Positions 56,843-63,722 of a stretch of 63,722 nt of DNA are shown piece by piece. Position 1 is the first letter of the stretch. Every line of letters starts with the position of its first letter. The stretch comes from Paludibacteraceae bacterium (GTDB lineage: Bacteria; Bacteroidota; Bacteroidia; Bacteroidales; Paludibacteraceae): positions 1 to 63,722 of the forward strand of contig JAFZLC010000025.1 in NCBI GenBank assembly GCA_017551675.1. Reading direction: 5' to 3'. The notes beneath the pieces are model-generated. The model worked only from the letters and a program-made list of their open reading frames with translations. It was not told the origin of the DNA and searched no databases. The translations under genes were made by a program, and so were the position numbers.

Positions 56843-57241
56843 ATGAGGAAAACATTAATTTTAGCAATTTTAGCTTGTTTCGCATTTTCGATAACTTCTG
56901 TCAGCGCTCAGAAAACTTTTGAAGGAAAGGTGTTGAAAGAGGTTAAGGAGTGGCGTATTGATGGTTCAAAGAAGAAATTGGATCATGTGACAAAATATAA
57001 GGACGGGAAAAAGGTGGAAGAAATTGAATATTCCTCCATCGGAGAACAAAAATCCCGTACTACCTATACGTACAATGAAAATGGTAAATGTATAGAAGAA
57101 AAATATTACGATGAATATAATAAATTGGAAAAAACAGTCCAATTTGAATATTTTGAAAATGGCAAGAAAAAGTCTCAAAAGAGTCTTCTCCCTAATGGCA
57201 AGGTAAAAAGCTATAAGGAGTTCGAATACATAGTTGAATAA
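56843..57241 (+). CDS. Small secreted protein with YwqK-like repeats
   Basis: From the ATG at 56843 (MRKTLILAILACFAFSITSV...) the protein has 132 residues: a signal peptide and a mature part of about 105 residues rich in Lys, Glu and Tyr. It is built from repeated strand-turn units of about 20 residues ('YKDGKKVEEIEY', 'YNENGKCIEEKYYDE', 'YFENGKKKSQKSLLPNGK'), like the MORN-related YwqK fold. Other in-frame ATGs lie at 56822 and 56837. It starts just after the promoter above and ends 7 bases before the VTC gene, making it the first gene of that cluster. Role unknown. Confidence 0.72.
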   Translation: MRKTLILAILACFAFSITSVSAQKTFEGKVLKEVKEWRIDGSKKKLDHVTKYKDGKKVEEIEYSSIGEQKSRTTYTYNENGKCIEEKYYDEYNKLEKTVQFEYFENGKKKSQKSLLPNGKVKSYKEFEYIVE

Positions 57242-57248
57242 TAAAATA

Positions 57249-58007
57249 ATGGAAGAAATCGTTAAATCTATTGACGAAAAGCTTTCCGCTTTTGATAAAA
57301 TTACGTTGGACGAGATGAGCGGAATCCGACTGATGAATCGTATAGATACTAAGTTCCTGGTGAACGTTCATCAACTTCCAACCCTTTTAGAAATGGCGCA
57401 GAAGGATTATTATGTGCAAGAGATTGGAACGCTAAGAAAGGCTTTCTATCGTACGTTGTACTATGATACTCCTACAGCCACTATGTATGTTGTGCATCAA
57501 GATGGAAAATTGAATCGCCAGAAGATTCGCGTACGTGAGTATGTGGAATCGAATTTGATGTTCCTTGAAGTGAAAACAAAAAACAACAAGGGACGTACTT
57601 CAAAGAAACGAATCACCATCACTGATGAAAATGTGCTTGAAAATCAGGAGGCTATCTCCTTTTTGGATGAAAAATCCAAATTTAAGATGAGCGAAATTGC
57701 TTATAGATTACGCAACAGTTTTTTTAGAATCACATTGGTTAACAAACAGAAAACAGAACGTTTAACGATAGATTTTAATATAAACTTCGAAAATTGTGTG
57801 ACTGGCATCAAAAACACAATCTCTAAATTGTGTATTGTGGAGGTCAAACAAGATGGTAACGCTCATTCTTATTTTAAAGATTATCTTTCATCCCTTCGTA
57901 TCAAACAACGCAGTATCAGCAAATACTGTTTGGGAATGGTGTTGACAGATCCTTCTATCAAATACAATCGCTTCAAAGAGAAGGTGCGTTATATTAACAA
58001 GTTATGA
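57249..58007 (+). CDS. VTC-domain polyphosphate polymerase-like protein
   Basis: From the ATG at 57249 the protein has 252 residues and is entirely a VTC tunnel-fold domain. The basic active-site pattern of yeast Vtc4 is retained: 'RIDTKF' (Arg31, Lys35), 'KIRVRE' (Lys92, Arg94, Arg96), 'LEVKTK' (Glu107, Lys109), 'VEVKQDG' (Glu198, Lys200) and 'SKYCLG' (Lys225). Vtc4 makes polyphosphate from ATP; by family this protein should be a polyphosphate polymerase or a related triphosphate tunnel enzyme. It has no SPX or membrane domain; the DUF4956 membrane protein follows 31 bases downstream. Confidence 0.88.
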   Translation: MEEIVKSIDEKLSAFDKITLDEMSGIRLMNRIDTKFLVNVHQLPTLLEMAQKDYYVQEIGTLRKAFYRTLYYDTPTATMYVVHQDGKLNRQKIRVREYVESNLMFLEVKTKNNKGRTSKKRITITDENVLENQEAISFLDEKSKFKMSEIAYRLRNSFFRITLVNKQKTERLTIDFNINFENCVTGIKNTISKLCIVEVKQDGNAHSYFKDYLSSLRIKQRSISKYCLGMVLTDPSIKYNRFKEKVRYINKL

Positions 58008-58038
58008 TAATTAGTAAAAAAAATAATAATAAAAAATT

Positions 58039-58719
58039 ATGGAGCTTTTAGCAAGTATTTTCGACTACGAGTTTTTCGGTAGTGCCTTAGTTAATAGGGA
58101 CGGACTTGGACTATTGTTATTCCGTTTCGGATTGAATGTTATCGTCACTTCTTTGATTATTGTTTGGCTGTATTACAGCAAATCAAAAAGAAGAGATTAC
58201 GTGTTTACTTTTACTTTGATTAGCACGACAGTCTTCTTGCTAATTTTCTTATTGGGAAGTGAGAAACTTCAGATAGGTCTTGCATTAGGATTGTTCGCTA
58301 TCTTTGGTATTATTCGATATAGAACGGATACTGTGCCTATTCGTGAAATGACCTATTTGTTCCTTATTATCGGTCTTTCAGTAATCAATGCTTTGGCTAT
58401 CAGTGTTAGCTACGTTGAATTGTTCTGTACAAACTTCCTATTTGTCTTGATGACATGGGTGATGGAGAAAACACGTATCGTATCAAAAAGCGCTTGCAAG
58501 TTGATTAAATATGAGAAAATAGATTTGATCACACCAGACAAATATGATGAAATGCTTGCAGACATTAAAAAACGTACAGGTTTGAATATCACTAAGTGTG
58601 AAGTTGGTTATATCGACTTTTTGAAAGATACTGCTTTGGTTAAAGTTTATTATGAGTCTGCTAGTCAGGAGATTAATACAGTTGACCAAATCACTCGCGC
58701 TAAAGATTTCAATGGATAA
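58039..58719 (+). CDS. DUF4956-family membrane protein
   Basis: A 226-residue protein with about four membrane helices (roughly 20-40, 54-72, 78-98, 105-150) and a soluble C-terminal part (about 155-226). The family hallmark is 'LALGLFAIFGIIRYRTDTVPIREMTYLF'. DUF4956 genes often lie next to VTC-domain genes; by analogy with the yeast VTC complex it may be the membrane channel or anchor through which polyphosphate is moved (inference). It overlaps the next gene by 8 bases. Confidence 0.87.
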   Translation: MELLASIFDYEFFGSALVNRDGLGLLLFRFGLNVIVTSLIIVWLYYSKSKRRDYVFTFTLISTTVFLLIFLLGSEKLQIGLALGLFAIFGIIRYRTDTVPIREMTYLFLIIGLSVINALAISVSYVELFCTNFLFVLMTWVMEKTRIVSKSACKLIKYEKIDLITPDKYDEMLADIKKRTGLNITKCEVGYIDFLKDTALVKVYYESASQEINTVDQITRAKDFNG

Positions 58720-59392
58720 GTTTTATCTAAAAATATTCGTAATTATCTTCTCCCTCTGCTGTTCATCCCCTGTAATGGCAGAGGAGGAGAGTTGCGATTT
58801 TACAACTTCGATAGACGCTGGTATCTCAAAAAAATTCTTCAAACGTCTGAGGGTTGGATTGACGGAGTCTGTATCCCTAAAAGAAAATTCCACCACCCTC
58901 GATAAGTTGTCTACCAAAGCGGATGTATCCTATGCCGTGGTTCGTAAGGTTCTGCGGGTTGGTGTTTCATATTATGCCATCGCAAAAAACAGAGACAACG
59001 ATTTCTTTTTCAATCAGAGATTCCAAGGCTATACGAATGTTAAATACGATATTAACCGGTTCTCCTTTGCTTGGCGTTCTCGTTATCAAATGACGTATCG
59101 TCCAGAGAAAAAAGAGGAGAAACAATGGGTTAACTATTGGAGAAACAAATTTTCGTTTAGTGCGAAAATTCCCAAAGTGCCATTGTACTCGAGCCTTGCA
59201 GCAGAACTGTTTTATCGAACTAATAACTACAATGGAAATTATATCACTAAACTTAGGTACGAAGGAGCCCTGAAATATGAATTTGATAAAAAGAATTCAC
59301 TAAAGTTGTATTATCAGTATGACGATCCTGTGAATGTAAAAAAACTAAAGAATGTTAGTAATCTGGGTTTGTCGTATCAGTTCAGCTTTTAA
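58712..59392 (+). CDS. DUF2490-family putative outer-membrane beta-barrel
   Basis: From the ATG at 58712 (MDKFYLKIFVIIFSLCCSSP...) the protein has 226 residues: signal peptide, then amphipathic beta-strands ending in an aromatic residue ('GLSYQFSF'), as in small outer-membrane barrels. DUF2490-like pieces are 'FFFNQRFQGYTNVKYDINRF', 'FAWRSRYQMTYRP' and 'ALKYEFDKKNSLKLYYQY'. Overlap with the DUF4956 gene implies coupled translation and hence a link to the polyphosphate pair. Function unknown. Confidence 0.8.
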   Translation: MDKFYLKIFVIIFSLCCSSPVMAEEESCDFTTSIDAGISKKFFKRLRVGLTESVSLKENSTTLDKLSTKADVSYAVVRKVLRVGVSYYAIAKNRDNDFFFNQRFQGYTNVKYDINRFSFAWRSRYQMTYRPEKKEEKQWVNYWRNKFSFSAKIPKVPLYSSLAAELFYRTNNYNGNYITKLRYEGALKYEFDKKNSLKLYYQYDDPVNVKKLKNVSNLGLSYQFSF

Positions 59393-59397
59393 CATGA

Positions 59398-59418
59398 AGG
59401 ATACTTCTAAGTATTCCT
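59398..59418 (+). terminator. Weak hairpin after the DUF2490 gene
   Basis: AGGATACTT pairs with AAGTATTCCT with one bulge, then a T-rich stretch. It may separate the VTC unit from the sulfatase gene. Confidence 0.35.
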
Positions 59419-59438
59419 GTTTTACTCGATTTTAATTT

Positions 59439-59636
59439 ATGGAAACTACCCTATTAAAGAGGATATGTGATGTTTTAGATAAAGTTCATTGGAAAGCTGA
59501 ATTTTGGTTTGCTATATTGAACACGTTCTTCGTTTTCCTTATTCATACAAATATTTTGTCTTGCTTCATTCCGAGGCGTCTGCTCTTCATCCAGTTTATT
59601 CTGTGGTTGCCTTTTTCTGCCATTTTGTGTGTTTAA
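59439..59636 (+). pseudogene. Out-of-frame N-terminal piece of the YejM-like gene
   Basis: A 65-codon frame starting at ATG 59439. Its residues 17-38 ('HWKAEFWFAILNTFFVFLIH') form the first membrane helix expected of DUF3413/YejM-type sulfatases, while the rest of that protein continues in another frame. After about 59550 this frame turns into Arg/Phe-rich nonsense and stops at 59636. So this looks like the true start of the gene, separated by a -1 shift (one missing base) near 59530-59550. Confidence 0.55.
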
Positions 59637-61273
59637 CATTGCTTCTGTTGGGAGGGGTGTTTTTTCAACTTTATTTTTTCACACGGAAATATCTTTTGGC
59701 AAAATGGGTGACTATAGTGTTGGCGACGATTGCTCTTATTATTCTGATTATTGATGCGTACGTCTTTTCATTGTATAGATTTCACTTGAACTCCTACGTG
59801 TTGACTCAGGTGTTCGGCCCCGCATCAGGACAGGTGTTTGAGTTTACAGTAGGGCAATACATTGCTGTTGCTGTTGTTTTGTTGTTGCTCTTAACGGTTG
59901 AAATGTTCGTATTCAAATTAGCAGAGAAGTTGGCAAACTCTGTCCCATTCAAATATGTAGGGTGCATCTTGCTATCAATAATTTTTCTCTTCCTTTCTGT
60001 TCAATCTTATCGCTTGTATGAACTTTATAAAAGTCCTCAGTCAATAATCGCTATAGAGCGGCATTTCCCAGCGGCATTACCCCTATATCCGGTTTTGAAA
60101 CTATCCGATGGCTCGACACTTCGCTTAAATGTGTCGAATAATCAATATACTTATCCTAAGCAACCATTGTCAATATCGCCCACAGGTAAAAATCTCGTTA
60201 TTATAGCCTTTGATTCGTGGAGATATACAACGATGGATTCATTATGCACACCCAATATATATTCCTTTGCCAAGAAAGCTGTGACATTTGATCAGCATTA
60301 TAGTGGCAGTAATGGGACAAAATCGGGTGTGTTCTCTCTTTTTTATGGTTTGTCAGGTTCCTACTTCAATGATTTTGACAAACAATCCATTGAACCTGTC
60401 CTTATGCAAACTATGCGAGATAATGGGTATGATGTAAGACTTTTTCCTAGCGCCTCATTGCGGAATCCGCCATTGGATAAGACAGTTTTCCTTTCCTATT
60501 CAAATCAATGTGATCCTGCAGGAGGTATGAACGCATGGCAACGAGATGTGTATTTGGCGAATAATTTCATGACGTATTTGACAGAAAGGGACACGACGAA
60601 GCCATTTATGTCTTTCCTCTTTTTTGATTCTCTGCATAGTATGATAAAGCCAGATGACTACAAAGGACCATTCCAGCCATCGTGGACTTATGCCAAATAT
60701 GAGCAACTAGGTAAGGGAGTCGATCCAACAGAGTTCCTGAATCTCTATAAAAACATGGTTTATTATTTAGATAGTCTTGCGGGACTTGTCTTGTCTGAAT
60801 TAGAAAGTAAGGGATTGTTAGAGAATACGATTGTGGTGATAACAGGAGATCATGCGCAGGAGTTTGATGATAATCACCATTCATTTTGGGGACATAATGG
60901 GAATTTTTCGGATGCACAAATAAGAGTCCCTATGATTTATTATAATCCAGATAGTGAGGCAACTACGTATCATCATTGGACAGCCCATTATGATGTTGTC
61001 CCTACGCTGATGCGAGATATGTTTAATGTGACAAATCCCGTATCAGATTATTCAATTGGAAAATATCTTCAAGATACGACGGAGAGGGATTTCCTTGTGG
61101 TAGATAGTTATATAGGAATTGGAATGATAGATTCAAAAAGGAACATCACCAATTTGTTTTATGACGAAACATACCAGATAACGGATGCCAGTTTGAATGA
61201 AGATTTCCATGCAGAAGTGGATGTGGAATTATATCGAAAAGTGCAAGATCAGTTGAAAATGTTTCAACGTTAA
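59504..61273 (+). CDS. YejM/DUF3413-like membrane sulfatase-fold protein, N-terminus frameshifted
   Basis: The open frame gives 589 residues from a TTG; reliable homology begins about residue 30. It has membrane helices (about 32-55, 66-88, 118-138, 150-168) and a periplasmic sulfatase/phosphoethanolamine-transferase fold (about 225-540) with 'NLVIIAFDSWRYTTMD', a nucleophile-region Thr in 'HYSGSNGTKSGVFSLFYG', and 'VVITGDHAQEFDDNHHSFWGH'. 'LIIDAYVFSLYRFHLNSYVL' aligns well with E. coli YejM ('LLIDSEVFTRFHLHLNPIVW'). YejM senses LPS and controls LpxC; other relatives transfer phosphoethanolamine. The real N-terminus lies in the frame starting at 59439, so the gene is frameshifted as read. Confidence 0.8.
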   Translation: MVCYIEHVLRFPYSYKYFVLLHSEASALHPVYSVVAFFCHFVCLTLLLLGGVFFQLYFFTRKYLLAKWVTIVLATIALIILIIDAYVFSLYRFHLNSYVLTQVFGPASGQVFEFTVGQYIAVAVVLLLLLTVEMFVFKLAEKLANSVPFKYVGCILLSIIFLFLSVQSYRLYELYKSPQSIIAIERHFPAALPLYPVLKLSDGSTLRLNVSNNQYTYPKQPLSISPTGKNLVIIAFDSWRYTTMDSLCTPNIYSFAKKAVTFDQHYSGSNGTKSGVFSLFYGLSGSYFNDFDKQSIEPVLMQTMRDNGYDVRLFPSASLRNPPLDKTVFLSYSNQCDPAGGMNAWQRDVYLANNFMTYLTERDTTKPFMSFLFFDSLHSMIKPDDYKGPFQPSWTYAKYEQLGKGVDPTEFLNLYKNMVYYLDSLAGLVLSELESKGLLENTIVVITGDHAQEFDDNHHSFWGHNGNFSDAQIRVPMIYYNPDSEATTYHHWTAHYDVVPTLMRDMFNVTNPVSDYSIGKYLQDTTERDFLVVDSYIGIGMIDSKRNITNLFYDETYQITDASLNEDFHAEVDVELYRKVQDQLKMFQR

Positions 61274-61493
61274 TAGGTTTTGAAAAATAAGATTGCATAA
61301 CAGAATCACTACACGAATAGTAGGATAGATGAAAGAATTTTTTGAAACCCAGTAAAAAGAGTGTTTTTCGATGAATTGACGATAAAAAAATGTTTTTTTT
61401 ATTTTGTCGTTTGTTATTTTCTTGTTTTTTTTGCAAGACAAAATGGCTTGAAATTTTTATAGTTTATATTTATTATATTTAATAGTAAAATTT

Positions 61494-62195
61494 ATGGTTT
61501 ATACACATGAAGTGCAACAAATGTGTTGTGTTGCCAAAGGTCCTAATCATGGACCAGCACCTATACCTGAGGAAGGAAAATGGGTGCAAGCAAAAGAAAT
61601 CAAAGATATTTCAGGTTTAACCCATGGTATTGGATGGTGCGCTCCACAACAGGGAGCATGTAAGTTGACATTGAATGTAAAGAAGGGTGTGATAGAGGAG
61701 TGTTTGGTTGAAACAATCGGATGTTCAGGTATGACACACTCAGCAGCAATGGCATCTGAGATTCTACCAGGAAAGACTTTGTTGGAAGCATTGAATACAG
61801 ACTTAGTATGTGATGCTATCAATACAGCAATGCGCGAATTGTTCCTTCAAATCGTATACGGACGTACTCAATCAGCATTCTCTGAGGGTGGTTTGGCAAT
61901 TGGTGCCGGATTGGAAGACCTTGGAAAGGGATTGATTGGTCAAATGGGTACTTTGTATGGTACGAAGGCTAAAGGAACACGTTACTTGCAATTGACAGAA
62001 GGATATATCACTAAGATGTTCCTTGATAAAGACGATCAAGTATGTGGTTATGAATTTGTTCACATGGGTAAATTCATGGATGCAGTTAAGAAGGGAGTTC
62101 CAGCTGCAGAAGCATTGAAGAGTGTTACAGGTACCTACGGACGTACTAAGAAAGAAGAAGGTGCTGTTAAATCAATTGACCCTAGAAAAGAATAA
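61494..62195 (+). CDS. NifU/IscU-like iron-sulfur scaffold protein
   Basis: A 233-residue soluble protein whose first two-thirds resemble the NifU N-terminal/IscU fold. Candidate cluster ligands are Cys49 and Cys56 ('GWCAPQQGACKLTL') and Cys77 ('ETIGCSGMTHSAAMASEILPG'), plus an early Cys11-Cys12 pair and Cys70, Cys106. The C-terminal third has no known equivalent in IscU. No IscS, IscA or HscA genes are nearby. It lies 5 bases before the GGGtGRT gene; codon use in both is strongly biased, suggesting abundant proteins. Confidence 0.85.
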   Translation: MVYTHEVQQMCCVAKGPNHGPAPIPEEGKWVQAKEIKDISGLTHGIGWCAPQQGACKLTLNVKKGVIEECLVETIGCSGMTHSAAMASEILPGKTLLEALNTDLVCDAINTAMRELFLQIVYGRTQSAFSEGGLAIGAGLEDLGKGLIGQMGTLYGTKAKGTRYLQLTEGYITKMFLDKDDQVCGYEFVHMGKFMDAVKKGVPAAEALKSVTGTYGRTKKEEGAVKSIDPRKE

Positions 62196-62200
62196 TTGTT

Positions 62201-63220
62201 ATGATAAGAGAAGTTAAATTTGAATCACAAGACCGTCGTATCAAGCAGATCGAGGATTGTTTGAAATCGCACGGCATTTCTTCTATCGAAGAGGCAAACA
62301 AAATCTGTGACAAAGCAGGTTTGGATCCATACAAGACATGCGAAGAGACACAGATGATTTGTTTCGAAAACGCAAAATGGGCATATGTAGTAGGTACTGC
62401 TATCGCATTGAAAGAAAAAGCAAAAAATGCAGTTGAAGCAGCTAAATATATTGGAGAGGGACTTCAATCATTCTGTATTCCAGGATCTGTTGCTGATGAT
62501 CGTAAAGTAGGTTTAGGTCATGGTAACTTGGCAGCTCGTTTGTTGTCTCCAGAATCTAAATGTTTCGCTTTCTTGGCTGGTCACGAGTCATTCGCTGCAG
62601 CTGAAGGAGCTATCAAGATTGCAAAGATGGCTAACAAATCAAGACCAAAAGATAAACCATTGCGTTGTATTTTGAACGGTCTTGGAAAAGATGCTGCTCA
62701 AATCATCTCTCGTATTAATGGTTTCACATACGTTCAAACTAAGTTCGATTACTTCACTGGTAAATTGAAAGTGGTTAAGAAAATTGCATATTCAGAAGGT
62801 GAACGTGCATCAGTTAACTGCTATGGTGCTGATGATGTAAGAGAAGGTGTAGCAATCATGTGGAAGGAAAATGTTGACGTGTCAATCACTGGTAACTCAA
62901 CAAACCCTACACGTTTCCAACATCCAGTAGCTGGTACATACAAGAAAGAACGTGTGTTGGCTGGCAAACCATACTTCTCAGTTGCATCTGGAGGTGGAAC
63001 AGGTCGTACTTTGCACCCAGATAACATGGCTGCAGGTCCTGCTTCTTACGGTATGACTGATACATTAGGTCGTATGCACTCAGACGCTCAATTCGCAGGT
63101 TCTTCATCAGTTCCAGCTCACGTTGAAATGATGGGATTCTTAGGAATTGGAAACAACCCAATGGTAGGTTGTACAGTAGCATGTGCTGTTGAAGTAGATT
63201 TGTACTTGAACAAGAAATAA
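62201..63220 (+). CDS. GGGtGRT-family protein
   Basis: A 339-residue soluble protein with the family name-giving GGGTGRT motif at 264-270, inside 'SVASGGGTGRTLHPDNMAAG'. Other conserved-looking Gly-rich segments are 'GLGHGNLAARLLSPESKCF', 'AGHESFAAAEGAIKIAKMA' and 'NGLGKDAAQIISRINGF'. Seven Cys are present, several in the first 60 residues. The family has no established activity that I know of. Tight pairing with the NifU-like gene suggests it receives or uses an iron-sulfur cluster (inference). Confidence 0.9.
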   Translation: MIREVKFESQDRRIKQIEDCLKSHGISSIEEANKICDKAGLDPYKTCEETQMICFENAKWAYVVGTAIALKEKAKNAVEAAKYIGEGLQSFCIPGSVADDRKVGLGHGNLAARLLSPESKCFAFLAGHESFAAAEGAIKIAKMANKSRPKDKPLRCILNGLGKDAAQIISRINGFTYVQTKFDYFTGKLKVVKKIAYSEGERASVNCYGADDVREGVAIMWKENVDVSITGNSTNPTRFQHPVAGTYKKERVLAGKPYFSVASGGGTGRTLHPDNMAAGPASYGMTDTLGRMHSDAQFAGSSSVPAHVEMMGFLGIGNNPMVGCTVACAVEVDLYLNKK

Positions 63221-63237
63221 TTTCAAGAATTTATAGG

Positions 63238-63272
63238 AAAAGGTGATGACGATTTTGTTCGTCATCACCTTT
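63238..63272 (+). terminator. Terminator of the NifU-like/GGGtGRT operon
   Basis: Arms 63238-63252 and 63259-63272 pair over 14 bases (AAAGGTGATGACGA and its complement) around a TTTTGT loop, 18 bases after the stop. Confidence 0.85.
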
Positions 63273-63418
63273 ATTGTTAAAAAATGTTACGTTTTTTTTG
63301 AGGCGGGGAGCCTTTTTTAAATCGTTGGTTTATAGCTTTGTTGTTGTTACAGAGTGCTTTTTTTACTTGGTTTTGTGCAAATATCTATGGGGGTGAATTA
63401 AAAATACTTTCTCTGTTT

Positions 63419-63449
63419 TTTGTTTTTTTAAGAAATATGTCTACCTTTG
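63419..63449 (+). promoter_or_regulatory. Bacteroidetes-type promoter of the PorP/SprF-like gene
   Basis: TTTG (63419-63422), 19 bases, TACCTTTG (63442-63449): full consensus with ideal spacing, 62 bases before the start codon. Confidence 0.65.
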
Positions 63450-63511
63450 TCAACCTATAAATGCATATTATATTACATTTATAATAATACTAATTCGATG
63501 AAAAACGTTTT

Positions 63512-63722
63512 ATGATGAATATTAAATGTCGTATACTAACAATGGTAGCGTTTCTTTCAATGTTTTTGTTAGCTAACGCTCAAGAAGAAATAGTTTGTAA
63601 TCAATACCATTTCAATTATTATTTGGTGAACCCTGCGGTAGCGGGTGCGGAGCGTTGTACACACTTGATGTTGACGGGACGATTCCAATGGATGGGCCAG
63701 GAGGATCATCCGATGACCCAGA
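63512..63722 (+). CDS. PorP/SprF-like T9SS-associated membrane protein (truncated by window edge)
   Basis: The first 70 residues of a gene running off the right edge. A signal peptide (MMNIKCRILTMVAFLSMFLL) ends at about ANAQ, and the mature start 'CNQYHFNYYLVNPAVAGAER' followed by 'LTGRFQWMGQEDHPMTQ' matches the opening of PorP/SprF-family outer-membrane proteins (pattern NPA-x-AG ... R-x-QW-x-G). These proteins support T9SS secretion or gliding. Two ATGs are adjacent (63512, 63515); the first overlaps the TGA of a five-codon frame at 63498-63515. Confidence 0.82.
   Translation, partial: MMNIKCRILTMVAFLSMFLLANAQEEIVCNQYHFNYYLVNPAVAGAERCTHLMLTGRFQWMGQEDHPMTQ

Noticed and set aside
59525-59560. 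Programmed -1 frameshift in the YejM-like gene
   Set aside because: No slippery heptamer in the correct phase and no obvious downstream stem-loop; a missing base is simpler.

Overview
The window is a chromosomal segment of an AT-rich (about 40% GC) member of the Bacteroidota, most likely order Bacteroidales. This rests on Bacteroidetes-type promoters (TTTG, 18-19 bases, TAnnTTTG) in front of several genes, two secreted lyases ending in type IX secretion (T9SS) sorting domains, a GldB lipoprotein, a PorP/SprF-like protein at the right edge, a eukaryotic-type (GT3) glycogen synthase, and lipoproteins with Bacteroidetes-like lipoboxes. Genus and species cannot be read from the sequence. No phage, insertion sequence, CRISPR array or rRNA was found; there is one tRNA gene.

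Layout, left half. 1-4.6 kb: tail of an unrecognised gene, a membrane-anchored LytTR regulator, and a fatty-acid elongation cluster fabH-fabK-fabF. 4.6-8.5 kb: SulP anion transporter, a 425-base repeat-rich intergenic stretch, chorismate synthase and a SlyD-type prolyl isomerase. 8.5-13.5 kb: intergenic palindromes, then two T9SS-exported polysaccharide lyases (PL11 rhamnogalacturonan lyase and a PL14-like lyase). 13.7-16.7 kb: overlapping GH3-like, HAD phosphatase and YjdF/DUF2238 genes. 16.8-22.4 kb: acyltransferase, MBL hydrolase, then lysS-gpsA-pgi. 22.4-27.1 kb: DedA, nitroreductase lipoprotein, thymidylate kinase, UDP-sugar dehydrogenase and sugar aminotransferase. tRNA-Gln(CUG) lies at 27.2 kb, followed by a nucleoside phosphorylase, tilS, DUF805 and DUF2971 genes.

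Layout, right half. 31-36.4 kb (minus strand): CstA, a FemAB/GNAT-like protein, rfbD-rfbC-rfbA and an exported thioredoxin. 36.6-41.2 kb: a PglF/CapD-type nucleotide-sugar epimerase/dehydratase, manA, a secreted MORN-repeat protein and a lipoprotein. 41.2-52 kb (minus strand): GldB, an ABC-F ATPase, miaA, alpha-glucan phosphorylase, GT3 glycogen synthase and a large LptD-like protein. 52-56.6 kb: amidase, MlaD/MCE protein, dnaA and a pRiA4b ORF-3-like protein. 56.8-61.3 kb: a small secreted protein, a VTC-domain polyphosphate polymerase-like protein, DUF4956 membrane protein, DUF2490 putative barrel and a YejM-like sulfatase whose N-terminus is out of frame. 61.5-63.2 kb: a NifU-like scaffold protein paired with a GGGtGRT protein. 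The start of a PorP/SprF-like gene closes the window.

Most of the segment is envelope and core metabolism: lipid synthesis, nucleotide sugars, LPS and phospholipid transport, glycogen turnover, T9SS secretion and tRNA modification. The least understood parts, and the best places to look for new biology, are the VTC/DUF4956/DUF2490 cluster, the NifU-like/GGGtGRT pair, and the GH3/HAD/YjdF operon.
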